Positions 45,313 to 53,363 of a stretch of DNA of 64,000 nt are shown in pieces (the stretch's first letter is position 1; each line of letters starts with the position of its first letter). The translations under genes and the position numbers were made by a program. The notes under the pieces were generated by a model. That model made no database searches, was not told the origin of the DNA, and saw only the letters and a list, made by a program, of their open reading frames with translations. The stretch comes from Azospirillum fermentarium (GTDB taxonomy: Bacteria; Pseudomonadota; Alphaproteobacteria; Azospirillales; Azospirillaceae): the NCBI RefSeq assembly GCF_025961205.1, contig NZ_JAOQNH010000002.1, positions 275,501 to 339,500 on the forward strand. Reading direction: 5' to 3'.

Positions 45313-47610
45313 TCAGTTGGTGGACGTTCCGCTGCCGAAGATGGCGCTGCCGAAGTTGGGGGAGTTGAACTCGCCCAGGTTCTTGAACACCATGCGGAAA
45401 TAGACGGTGTTCCCCTCCACCTCGTCCCCCACCGTGGTGGTGAAGTCGCGCAGCGCGATGACCTGGAAGGTGAAGCACTCGTCCTGATAGGTCAGCGTGG
45501 CATTCGAGTTGCGCGGCCCGGGGACCGGCTTCATCGCCTGCTGATGGCTGACGGACAGGCTCCACCGTGGCGACAGGCGGGCACCCACCCCGACGGTGCC
45601 CTGTTCCACCACGTTGCGGGATACGGCGTAGCGGTCCACCGTCTGGTCCACATAGGTGTACGAGGTGAACAGCCGCAATTCCCCCGGCCCGATGGCGGCG
45701 GTCACGCCGTGGCGGCGGGGCCGCAGGGTTTCCTGGTCGATGCGCAGGCCGTAGTTCAGGTCGAACCACGACACCGGTGCCACGTCCAGCCGCCCGATGT
45801 AGTCGGACTGGCGGTTGGTCAGGCCCGACCCGTTGGGATAGTCCTCGTCGCGGGTGAAGCGGTAGCTCTGCCCGGCGAACAGGCTGGCCCAGCCGCCCTT
45901 GTCGCGGTACAGCGCCGTGCGCAGGCCGTAGGTGACGCGCGATCCGCCTTCCAGCCGGTCGATGCCGCTGAAACGGTTCAGCGCGAACAGGTTGGTGTCG
46001 TCCAGCTCGTAATCCTGGCTGTCCTCGTTGGGCAGGGCGGCGTTGTTGTTGACCCGCGGCGCCATGGTGAAGGACACGACCGGCTCGATCACCTGCGAGT
46101 AGCCGTCGGCGTAGCGGACGAAGGGGTAGCGGACCTTGATATCGGCCTGGGGGAAGAACCGGCCGCGGCTGACGTTCTGGGTGGATCCGCCGGTGACCGG
46201 CTGATAGTCCTCCGCACTGTAGCCCGCCATCAGCACGCGGGTGTTCAGCGTGGTGACGAAGCCCATGTCGGACACGATTTCCCGTTGCCAGCCGGGCTGC
46301 ACCATGAAACGGCGGGTGGAGGTGCCGTCACGGCGGATCACGCCCAGAATGTTGCTGTCCAGCGACCAGCGCCCGCCGAGCAGGCTGCCCGGCTCGCCCA
46401 GCGCGCTGTATTGCGCCATGGGCAGCACCTGGGGCTGGCGGTCGTAGCCGTACCGCAGATCCTGGAACGAATAGGCGTTGAGGCCGGCGTAGTTCCGCCC
46501 GCTGAACCCTTCGATGAAGGCACGGCTGGTCAGAACGTCGTCGCGCACGCCGTAATAGCGGCGCAGATACGAAAACTCGCTGGCCCGCCGCAGATCGAAC
46601 CCCCAGCGCCACGTGTCGTCGATGTTGAACAGGCCGCGGGCGAAGATGTGGCCGCGCACGGCGTTCTTGGTGTTGGTGGTCGGATTGGGCTGCTTGGGAA
46701 TCTCGCCGTCGGCAACGCTGGCGTCGAGCTGAAGGATGCCCTTTTCGAAGCGTTTGCGGTACTGCCCACCCAGGAAGGGGCCGACCTTGCTGTAGAAACC
46801 CGGTTCCACCGTCGCATCCTGGTCGGGCGCGATGTCGATGTAATAGGGGGTGCGCACGAAGACGCCCAGCGTGCCCTTGTTGCCGTAGGACGGGGTGAGG
46901 AACCCGGTCTTACGGTCCACCGTCGGGTCCGGCTGGGACATGTAGGGTGTATAGGCCACGGGAAAGCCGAACAGTTCCAGCGTGGCGTCCTTGTAGCGGA
47001 TTTCCTGCGCTTCCTTGTCGTGGACCACGCGGACGGCGCGGATCTGCCACAGGGGCGGGTTTTCCGGATCCTTGCTGCACAGTTCGCAGGGGCTGTAGAC
47101 GGCGCGGTTGACACGCATGATATCGCCGCCGCGCCGTTCGCCCTCGTTCCCCGCCATGCGGGCGTTGTCGGTCATCAGAACACGGATGTTCTGAATGAAC
47201 GCATCGCGCATGTCGTCGGTCAGTTCGGCGTAATCGGCGAACACGATGTCGCCCGACGGCTCCACCACCCGCACGCGCCCGCTGGCGGTTACCACCGTCG
47301 AGCGCTTGTTGTAGGTCATGGTGTCGGCGTGAACCGTGCGCCCCCCGTGCGACAGCTCCACGTTGCCGCGGGCGGTGACCAGCTCCTGCTGCTCGTCGTA
47401 GGTCACCTCGTCGGCGCTCAGCAGGACGGGCTGATTATCCTTGCTGGCCGCCGGGGCGGCGGTCTGCGCCAGTGCCGGCACAGCGGTGGCCATGGCCATG
47501 GCCAGCCCCAGCACGCCCAGGCCCAAAAGCCCCGGCTGCGTCCGCCCCGGAACGGGCGGACGGCGCTTGGAACGGCGGGTGCGGACGGGGCGGGGGGACG
47601 TGTTGGGCAT
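45313..47610 (-). CDS. lptD: LPS-assembly outer-membrane protein LptD
   Basis: LptD is the outer-membrane barrel that inserts lipopolysaccharide at the cell surface with LptE. The 765-residue protein has a basic start and hydrophobic signal segment (GLLGLGVLGLAMAMATAVPALA). An OstA/LptA-like beta-jellyroll follows (VLLSADEVTYDEQQELVTARGNVELSHGGRTVHADTMTYNK). The barrel shows KNLGEFNSPNFGSAIFG near the end. Cys in SPCELCSK may serve the disulfides of LptD. The ATG at 47610 was chosen over one 48 bases upstream because it leaves a compact signal sequence. Confidence 0.94.
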   Translation of the reverse strand: MPNTSPRPVRTRRSKRRPPVPGRTQPGLLGLGVLGLAMAMATAVPALAQTAAPAASKDNQPVLLSADEVTYDEQQELVTARGNVELSHGGRTVHADTMTYNKRSTVVTASGRVRVVEPSGDIVFADYAELTDDMRDAFIQNIRVLMTDNARMAGNEGERRGGDIMRVNRAVYSPCELCSKDPENPPLWQIRAVRVVHDKEAQEIRYKDATLELFGFPVAYTPYMSQPDPTVDRKTGFLTPSYGNKGTLGVFVRTPYYIDIAPDQDATVEPGFYSKVGPFLGGQYRKRFEKGILQLDASVADGEIPKQPNPTTNTKNAVRGHIFARGLFNIDDTWRWGFDLRRASEFSYLRRYYGVRDDVLTSRAFIEGFSGRNYAGLNAYSFQDLRYGYDRQPQVLPMAQYSALGEPGSLLGGRWSLDSNILGVIRRDGTSTRRFMVQPGWQREIVSDMGFVTTLNTRVLMAGYSAEDYQPVTGGSTQNVSRGRFFPQADIKVRYPFVRYADGYSQVIEPVVSFTMAPRVNNNAALPNEDSQDYELDDTNLFALNRFSGIDRLEGGSRVTYGLRTALYRDKGGWASLFAGQSYRFTRDEDYPNGSGLTNRQSDYIGRLDVAPVSWFDLNYGLRIDQETLRPRRHGVTAAIGPGELRLFTSYTYVDQTVDRYAVSRNVVEQGTVGVGARLSPRWSLSVSHQQAMKPVPGPRNSNATLTYQDECFTFQVIALRDFTTTVGDEVEGNTVYFRMVFKNLGEFNSPNFGSAIFGSGTSTN

Positions 47611-47734
47611 ACCCGAACCTTTGGGCGAAGGCCACGGCCAAGTCAACGCTTTCGGCACGCCCGTCCGGCAAAGGCCACAGGGCGTCGCGCCGGGGACACA
47701 GACCCGCCCGGCGGGCGGACCCGTGCGTGTGGGT

Positions 47735-47977
47735 TCAGGCGAACGCCTTGAAGGCGATCAGGGTGAAGGTGTCGCGGACGCCCGGCAGGGTCTGGACCTG
47801 CTCGGTCACGAAATGCCCCAGATCATCCCCGTCGGGCAGGCAGCATTTCATCAGCAGGTCGTACTGGCCGGAGATGGAATGCACCTCCGACACCGCTTCC
47901 ACGTCCTGGACCGCCCGGTCGGCCACGTCATAGGCACGGCCCAGGTCGCATTTGACCATCACGAAGATCGTCTGCAC
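47735..47977 (-). CDS. stand-alone Lrp/AsnC-type ligand-binding domain protein
   Basis: The 80-residue protein is just the RAM (AsnC_trans_reg) effector fold: MQTIFVMVKCDLGRAYDVADRAVQDVEAVSEVHSISGQYDLLMKC. It then continues to PGVRDTFTLIAFKAFA. No DNA-binding domain is present. Such proteins form rings that bind amino acids and may modulate full-length Lrp proteins. It is five bases past the helicase stop, so it is probably in the same transcript. Confidence 0.88.
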   Translation of the reverse strand: MQTIFVMVKCDLGRAYDVADRAVQDVEAVSEVHSISGQYDLLMKCCLPDGDDLGHFVTEQVQTLPGVRDTFTLIAFKAFA

Positions 47978-47982
47978 GGGCG

Positions 47983-49512
47983 TCAGCCCTCCTGCGTGCT
48001 GTCGGTGGCGGTGTCCACGGGGGCCGGGGTGGCGGGGCGGGCGCGGCGTCCGGTGCGCATCATGAACGCCGGCATGTGGTCGCCGAAGCCGACGACCACC
48101 ACATCGTCGTCGTCGTCCCGGCGGCGGCGGCTGCGGTCACGGTCGCGGTCGTTGCGGGGGGCTTCGCTGCGCGGAGCCTGGGCCGGCGCGGTGTCCGCCG
48201 CCGCCGGCCGTTCGGCGCGCTCGCTCCGTTCACTGCGGTCCCGTTCGCTCCGGTCGCGGTCGCTGCGTTCCCGGCGGCCCGAAGACCGGCCCTCGGCCTT
48301 GGGCTCGCGGCCACCCTCGTCGCGCCCGCGGCGGCGTGCGCCGCCCCGGCGGCGTGCGCCGTCCTCCGATTCTTCCTCGAAGGCGGGGGACTCAAGCCCG
48401 TCAATGGCGATCAAGGGAATCTCCCGCTGAATGAGTTTGGTGATCGCGGCCACCGCCTTGCCGTCATAGGGCGACGCGATGGAAAACGCCCGCCCGCTGC
48501 GCCCGGCGCGGCCCGTGCGGCCGATGCGGTGAACGTAATCGTCGGCGTGGATCGGGACGTCGAAATTGAACACGTGGCTCAGCCCCTGCACGTCCAGCCC
48601 GCGGGCCGCCACGTCGGAACAGACCAGCAGCGAGATCTGCCCGGCCTTGAACGCCTCCAGCGTTTCCGTGCGCTTGGACTGGGGCATGTCGCCGTGCAGG
48701 CAGCCGACGTTGAAGCCGTGCTTCTCCAGCGACTTCTGCACCACGGCCACGTCGCGCTTGCGGTTGCAGAAGATGAAGGCGTTCTTCACGTCCTCCGTCC
48801 GCAGCAGATGGCGCAGCGCTTCGCGCTTGTCCTCTTCATGCACCACCACCAGGGCCTGGGTGACCGTGGCGGCGGGGGAGGCCGGCGGGGCGACGGTCAC
48901 TTCCTTGGGGTTGTGCAGGAAGGCATCGGCCAGGCGGCGGATCTCCGGCGGCATGGTGGCCGAGAAGAACAGCGTCTGGCGCATCTTGGGCAGGGTGGCG
49001 ACGATCTTCTCGATGTCGGGGATGAACCCCATGTCGAGCATGCGGTCCGCCTCGTCGATCACCAGCACCTTGATGTCGTTCAGCATGATGTTGCCGCGGC
49101 CGAACAGGTCCATCAGACGGCCCGGCGTGGCGATCAGCACATCGACGCCGCGGTCCAGGCGCTTCACCTGCTCGGTGAAGGTCTCGCCGCCGATCAGCAG
49201 CGCCATGGACAGCTTGTGATACTGGCCATAGACCTCGAAGGTTTCGGCCACCTGGGCGGCCAGCTCGCGCGTCGGCTCCAGGATCAGCGACCGCGGCATC
49301 CGCGCCCGTGCCCGGCCCGTGGCCAGGATGTCGATCATGGGCAGGGTGAAAGAGGCCGTCTTGCCCGTTCCCGTCTGGGCACAGCCGAGCACGTCGCGCC
49401 CCTGCAAGACCCAGGGAATGGCTTTTTCCTGGATGGGGGTCGGTTGGGTATAACCCTTTTCCTCGACCGCGCGCAGGACGTCAGCTCCAAGCCCAAGTTC
49501 CGAAAATAGCAT
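47983..49512 (-). CDS. DEAD-box ATP-dependent RNA helicase, RhlE-like
   Basis: The 509-residue helicase has all DEAD motifs: Q motif (GYTQPTPIQEKAIP), AQTGTGKT, PTRELA, TPGRLMD, DEAD, SAT, the VCSDVAARGLDVQG block and HRIGRTGRAGR. The C-terminal tail from about residue 395 is Arg/Asp/Ser/Glu-rich and low complexity (repeated DRDRSERSER-type units), suited to RNA binding and condensation. It likely acts in ribosome assembly or RNA decay. The start at 49512 gives the normal MLFSELGL opening. A leader hairpin lies 30 bases upstream. Confidence 0.95.
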   Translation of the reverse strand: MLFSELGLGADVLRAVEEKGYTQPTPIQEKAIPWVLQGRDVLGCAQTGTGKTASFTLPMIDILATGRARARMPRSLILEPTRELAAQVAETFEVYGQYHKLSMALLIGGETFTEQVKRLDRGVDVLIATPGRLMDLFGRGNIMLNDIKVLVIDEADRMLDMGFIPDIEKIVATLPKMRQTLFFSATMPPEIRRLADAFLHNPKEVTVAPPASPAATVTQALVVVHEEDKREALRHLLRTEDVKNAFIFCNRKRDVAVVQKSLEKHGFNVGCLHGDMPQSKRTETLEAFKAGQISLLVCSDVAARGLDVQGLSHVFNFDVPIHADDYVHRIGRTGRAGRSGRAFSIASPYDGKAVAAITKLIQREIPLIAIDGLESPAFEEESEDGARRRGGARRRGRDEGGREPKAEGRSSGRRERSDRDRSERDRSERSERAERPAAADTAPAQAPRSEAPRNDRDRDRSRRRRDDDDDVVVVGFGDHMPAFMMRTGRRARPATPAPVDTATDSTQEG

Positions 49513-49541
49513 CCAACCGGTGTCTGTCTGGAGAGGGGAAC

Positions 49542-49566
49542 CCGGAATCCCGCGGATTCCGGTTTT
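49542..49566. other. leader hairpin upstream of the helicase gene
   Basis: A perfect 9-bp stem CCGGAATCC/GGATTCCGG closes a CGC loop and has TTTTA on its right. On the minus strand it sits in the helicase 5' leader; on the plus strand it looks like a small terminator, but no gene reads into it from the left. Some RNA helicase genes are autoregulated through leader structure, so this may be regulatory. Confidence 0.45.
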
Positions 49567-49744
49567 AGTTAGGGCGCAGCATATGAACGGGGATGAGACT
49601 GTCAATAGCCACGGCGGCTAACACCGGGTTTTCGTGCCATTTTTCCGCCGGAACCCGGGGTTCCGGGCGGCGGTTGTGGCGGTTGGCGCCCGGTTGCGCT
49701 ACCGTTTGCCCCTGCACAGGCCATCGGACGGGGAGGGCGGCGCC

Positions 49745-50608
49745 GTGAACGGCCCATCATACACCATTCGCACCATGACTCGCGCCGAGGTGGACGAGAC
49801 CCTGGACCGCGCCGCGGCAGAGGGATGGAATCCGGGTCTGCACGACGCCTTGCCCTTCCATCTGGCCGACCCCGCCGGCTTTCTGGCCGGCGTGGCGGAC
49901 GGGCGGATGGTGGCCAGCCTGTCGGCGGTGCGCTACGGCCACCGCTTCGGCTTCATCGGCCTCTACATCGTCGATGCGGCCGCCCGCGGGCGGGGGTACG
50001 GCTGGGCGCTGTGGCAGGCGGGCATGGCGCGCCTGGACGGCGCCGTGATCGGGCTGGACGGCGTGGTGGCGCGCCAGGACGATTACCGTTCTTGCGGGTT
50101 CGAGACGGCCCACCGCAACATCCGTTACCGCGCCGGGCCGGGCACCGTGCCGGGGCCGGGGAGGGATGTGGCGGGTGTCACCGTCGTGGATGCGCGCACC
50201 GTGCCGTTCGACGTCCTTCTGGACCTGGACGCCCCGGTGTTTCCGGCCCGCCGGGCCGCGTTCCTGGCGGCGTGGCTGACCATGCCCGGCACCACGGCAC
50301 TGGTGGCGCTGCGCGACGGGCGGGCCGTGGGCTTCGGGGCCGTCCGCCCGTGCCGGGAGGGGGCGAAGATCGGCCCGCTGGTGGCCCCCGACGCCGCGGT
50401 GGCGGCGCACCTGCTGTCGGTGCTGGCGGCGGCGGCCCCGGACGGTCCGCTGTTCCTCGACCTGCCGGAGGTGAACCGCCCGGCGGTGGCCCTGGCCGAG
50501 GGGCTGGGCATGGTGCCCATGTTCGAGACCGCCCGCATGTACCGCGGCCCCGCCCCGGCGCTGGCGTTGGAGCGGGTGTTCGGCATCACCACCTTTGAAT
50601 TGGGCTGA
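49745..50608 (+). CDS. GNAT-family N-acetyltransferase with tandem acyltransferase-like domain
   Basis: The 287-residue protein has an N-terminal GNAT domain with acetyl-CoA loop region IVDAAARGRGYGWALWQAGMARL. Its second half (about residues 150-287) matches the pattern of the C-terminal Acetyltransf_18 domain: VFPARRAAFLAAWLTMPGTTALVALRDGRAVGFGAVRP and GLGMVPMFETARMYRG. The substrate is unknown. The GTG at 49745 follows GGGGAGGGCGGC; the earlier in-frame ATG at 49634 adds an Arg-rich stretch unlike the family. Confidence 0.85.
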   Translation: MNGPSYTIRTMTRAEVDETLDRAAAEGWNPGLHDALPFHLADPAGFLAGVADGRMVASLSAVRYGHRFGFIGLYIVDAAARGRGYGWALWQAGMARLDGAVIGLDGVVARQDDYRSCGFETAHRNIRYRAGPGTVPGPGRDVAGVTVVDARTVPFDVLLDLDAPVFPARRAAFLAAWLTMPGTTALVALRDGRAVGFGAVRPCREGAKIGPLVAPDAAVAAHLLSVLAAAAPDGPLFLDLPEVNRPAVALAEGLGMVPMFETARMYRGPAPALALERVFGITTFELG

Positions 50609-50643
50609 CGCCCGCCATAAGACCAAGAGGGAACGCCTTCATC

Positions 50644-51204
50644 ATGCTGCTTTCCGCCCAACGGTCGGTTCTGGTCGTCGTGGACGAACAGGAACGGCTT
50701 CTGCCCGCCATCCATGACAGCGAACGGGTGGTGCGCAACACCGGCATCCTGCTGGACGCTGCCGCCGCGCTGGGGGTGCCGGTGCTGGTGTCGGAGCAAT
50801 ACCCCCGCGGGCTGGGCCCCACCGTCCCGGCGGTGCGCGAACGGCTGGCCGCCCGCACGCCCGACGGCGTGGCGGTGGTGGAGAAGATGCATTTCTCCTG
50901 TGCCGAGGAACCGGCGTTTCTGGAACGTCTGGCCGCCTTTGGCCGCGACCAGATCATCCTGACGGGGACGGAGGCGCATGTGTGCGTGCTCCAGACCGCG
51001 CTGGGGCTGGTGGACAAGGGCTTTGGCGGCGTGGTTCTGGTGGCCGACGCCACCTCCTCGCGCACGCCGGCCAACGCCGAGCGGGCCATCGCCCGCATCG
51101 AACGGGCCGGGGTGGAGATCGTCACCACCGAAATGGTGGTGTTCGAATGGCTGCACCGGGCCGGAACCCCCGAGTTCAAGAGCGTGAGCGCCCTGATCAA
51201 ATGA
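50644..51204 (+). CDS. isochorismatase-family cysteine hydrolase
   Basis: The 186-residue protein has the family triad Asp14 (VLVVVDEQERL), Lys81 (VVEKMHFSC) and Cys114 (TGTEAHVCVLQTAL). A cis-peptide region precedes the Cys. The group includes YcaC-like hydrolases, nicotinamidases and isochorismatases; the short form here is closest to YcaC-type proteins of unknown substrate. Its stop overlaps the next ATG (ATGA), so it is coupled to the alpha/beta hydrolase. Confidence 0.88.
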   Translation: MLLSAQRSVLVVVDEQERLLPAIHDSERVVRNTGILLDAAAALGVPVLVSEQYPRGLGPTVPAVRERLAARTPDGVAVVEKMHFSCAEEPAFLERLAAFGRDQIILTGTEAHVCVLQTALGLVDKGFGGVVLVADATSSRTPANAERAIARIERAGVEIVTTEMVVFEWLHRAGTPEFKSVSALIK

Positions 51205-51902
51205 CCAGATCCGCCCTGATCCTGCTGCCCGGAATGCCGCTGGATGCGGCCATGTGGGAGCACCAGCGCCGCCATCTGGCCGCCGTCGCCGACATCGCCG
51301 TTCCCGACCTGACCGGGGCCGGCACCATTGCCGCCCTGGCCGACGGCGTGCTGGCCGCGGCACCCGCGCGGTTCGCCCTGGCCGGGCTGTCCATGGGCGG
51401 CTATGTCGCCATGGAGATCATGCGCCGCGCCCCGGAGCGGGTGACCCGGCTGGCGCTGATGGACACCAACCCGTTCCCCGACACCGCCGAACAGACCGCC
51501 AACCGCCGCGCCGCGGTGGAACTGGCCCGCCAGGGCAAGCTGCGGCAGGTGGTGGCGGCGAACATGCCGCGGATGATCCATCCGCTGCACATGGGCGACC
51601 AGACCCTGGTGGACTCCATCCACGCCCAGGCCGAACGGGTGGGGGTGGAGGGCTATGCCCGCCAGCAGGCGGCCATCATCACCCGCGCCGACAGCCGCCC
51701 CGGCCTGCCGGCCATCGCCTGCCCCACGCTGGTCCTGTGCGGGGAGGCGGACGCCCTGTCGCCGGTGGAGGTCCATGCGGACATGGCCGCGGCCATCCCC
51801 GGTGCGCGGTTCGTGCCGGTGGCCGAGGCCGGGCACATGGCCCCCATGGAACAGCCCCAGGCGGTGACCGCCCTGATGTATGACTGGCTGGTGAACCGGT
51901 AA
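51201..51902 (+). CDS. alpha/beta-fold hydrolase
   Basis: The 233-residue hydrolase has the oxyanion turn LLPGMPLDAAMW and the nucleophile in LAGLSMGGYVAMEIM. The acid is in CGEADALSP and the His in EAGHMAPMEQP. It is cytoplasmic, with no signal peptide. Members act on esters, lactones or C-C bonds; the substrate here is unknown. Coupling to the isochorismatase-like gene suggests sequential steps on one small molecule (inference). Confidence 0.88.
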   Translation: MTRSALILLPGMPLDAAMWEHQRRHLAAVADIAVPDLTGAGTIAALADGVLAAAPARFALAGLSMGGYVAMEIMRRAPERVTRLALMDTNPFPDTAEQTANRRAAVELARQGKLRQVVAANMPRMIHPLHMGDQTLVDSIHAQAERVGVEGYARQQAAIITRADSRPGLPAIACPTLVLCGEADALSPVEVHADMAAAIPGARFVPVAEAGHMAPMEQPQAVTALMYDWLVNR

Positions 51903-51971
51903 GCGCTCTATAAGCCGTCGTCCCGCCGAGCTGTGCGCGGGAGGACGGCGGCGAGGGCGCGGAAAGAGCGG

Positions 51972-53363
51972 ATGGACCCGACAGCGATGGATGACGGCAA
52001 GGCCGGCGGCGACGCCGGCCCGCAGCCTTCGGTTCTGGTGGTGGACGATGAAGAGGGGATGCGCAGCTTCCTGTCCCGCGCGCTCGCCCGCCGCGGGTGC
52101 CTGGTGGAAACGGCGGGCAGCGTGGAGGACGGCATCCTGGTGCTGGAACGGGTGCCGGTGGACCTCATCATCCTCGACATTGCGCTGCCGGGCCGCTCGG
52201 GCCTGGACTGGCTGAAGGAGCTTGAGCAGTCGGGCTTCACCGGCGAGGTGATCCTGATCACCGCCTTCGCCGACATGAACACCGCCATCGATGCCCTGCG
52301 CGCCGGGGCGTCGGATTTCCTGCTCAAGCCCTTCCGCATCGAGCAGATCTTCAACTCCATCAACCGCTGTTTCGAGCGGGCGCGGCTGGCGCGCGAGAAC
52401 TTCGTGCTGCGCCGGCAATTGTCCACCAAGGGCACCGGGCGGGACGCGATCGTCGGGCGGTCGGAGGGCATGACCCGCCTGCGCACCCTGGTCCGCCGGG
52501 TGGCCCCCACCCCGTCCACCGTGCTGATCCAGGGGGAATCGGGGGTGGGCAAGGAACTGGTGGCCCGCGCGCTCCATGAACAGTCGGCGCGCGCCGCCGC
52601 CCCCTTCGTCGCCGTCAACTGCGCCGCCATCTCCGCCGACCTGATCGAAGCGGAACTGTTCGGCCACGCCCGCGGTGCCTTCACCGGCGCGCGGGAGGCG
52701 CGCAAGGGCCTGTTCTACTACGCCCACGGCGGCACGCTGTTCCTGGACGAGATCGGGGAGCTGTCCCAGGCGCTGCAGTCCAAGCTGCTGCGCGTGCTGG
52801 AGGAACGCCGCATCCGCCCGGTGGGCAGCGAGCAGGAGGTGCCGGTGGACGTGCGGGTGGTCACCGCCACCAACCGTGACCTGCGCGCCGAGGTGGCCCA
52901 GGGCCGGTTCCGCCAGGATCTCTATTACCGGCTGGAGGTGATGACCCTGACCATTCCCCCCCTGCGCCAGCGCACCCAGGATCTGCCCGAGCTGGTGGCG
53001 CTGTTCATGGGGTTCCTGTCGGTGCGGCTGGGGGTGGCGCCGCTGAGCGTGACGCCGGAGGTGGAGCGGGCGATGATGGCCTATTCCTGGCCCGGCAACG
53101 TGCGCGAACTGCGCAATTTCGTCGAACGGTCGCTGCTGCTGGGGGAATTCCCGCTGGATGATCTGGCCGGCGGGCCGGCGGACGGCGCCGTCCCGGCCGG
53201 GCAGGATGCCGATGCCGGCGTGCTGACCCTGGCCGAGGTGGAGAAGCGCCACATCCTGGCGGTGCTGGACCGCTGCGACGGCAACAAGACCCGTGCCGCC
53301 GACCTGCTGGGCGTGTCGCGCAAGACGCTGGAGCGCAAATGCACCGAATGGGGCGTGGTGTGA
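51972..53363 (+). CDS. sigma-54-dependent response regulator, NtrC family
   Basis: The 463-residue protein has a receiver domain with the phospho-acceptor Asp69 ([14 protein letters not shown]). A sigma-54 AAA+ domain (Walker A GESGVGKE, the sigma-54 contact loop GAFTGA, Walker [12 protein letters not shown]) comes next, then a Fis-type helix-turn-helix at the C-terminus ([20 protein letters not shown]). It activates sigma-54 promoters when phosphorylated by the kinase encoded next, which overlaps its stop. I used the ATG at 51972 because GGAAAGAG precedes it. Target genes are unknown. Confidence 0.93.
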   Translation: MDPTAMDDGKAGGDAGPQPSVLVVDDEEGMRSFLSRALARRGCLVETAGSVEDGILVLERVPVDLIILDIALPGRSGLDWLKELEQSGFTGEVILITAFADMNTAIDALRAGASDFLLKPFRIEQIFNSINRCFERARLARENFVLRRQLSTKGTGRDAIVGRSEGMTRLRTLVRRVAPTPSTVLIQGESGVGKELVARALHEQSARAAAPFVAVNCAAISADLIEAELFGHARGAFTGAREARKGLFYYAHGGTLFLDEIGELSQALQSKLLRVLEERRIRPVGSEQEVPVDVRVVTATNRDLRAEVAQGRFRQDLYYRLEVMTLTIPPLRQRTQDLPELVALFMGFLSVRLGVAPLSVTPEVERAMMAYSWPGNVRELRNFVERSLLLGEFPLDDLAGGPADGAVPAGQDADAGVLTLAEVEKRHILAVLDRCDGNKTRAADLLGVSRKTLERKCTEWGVV

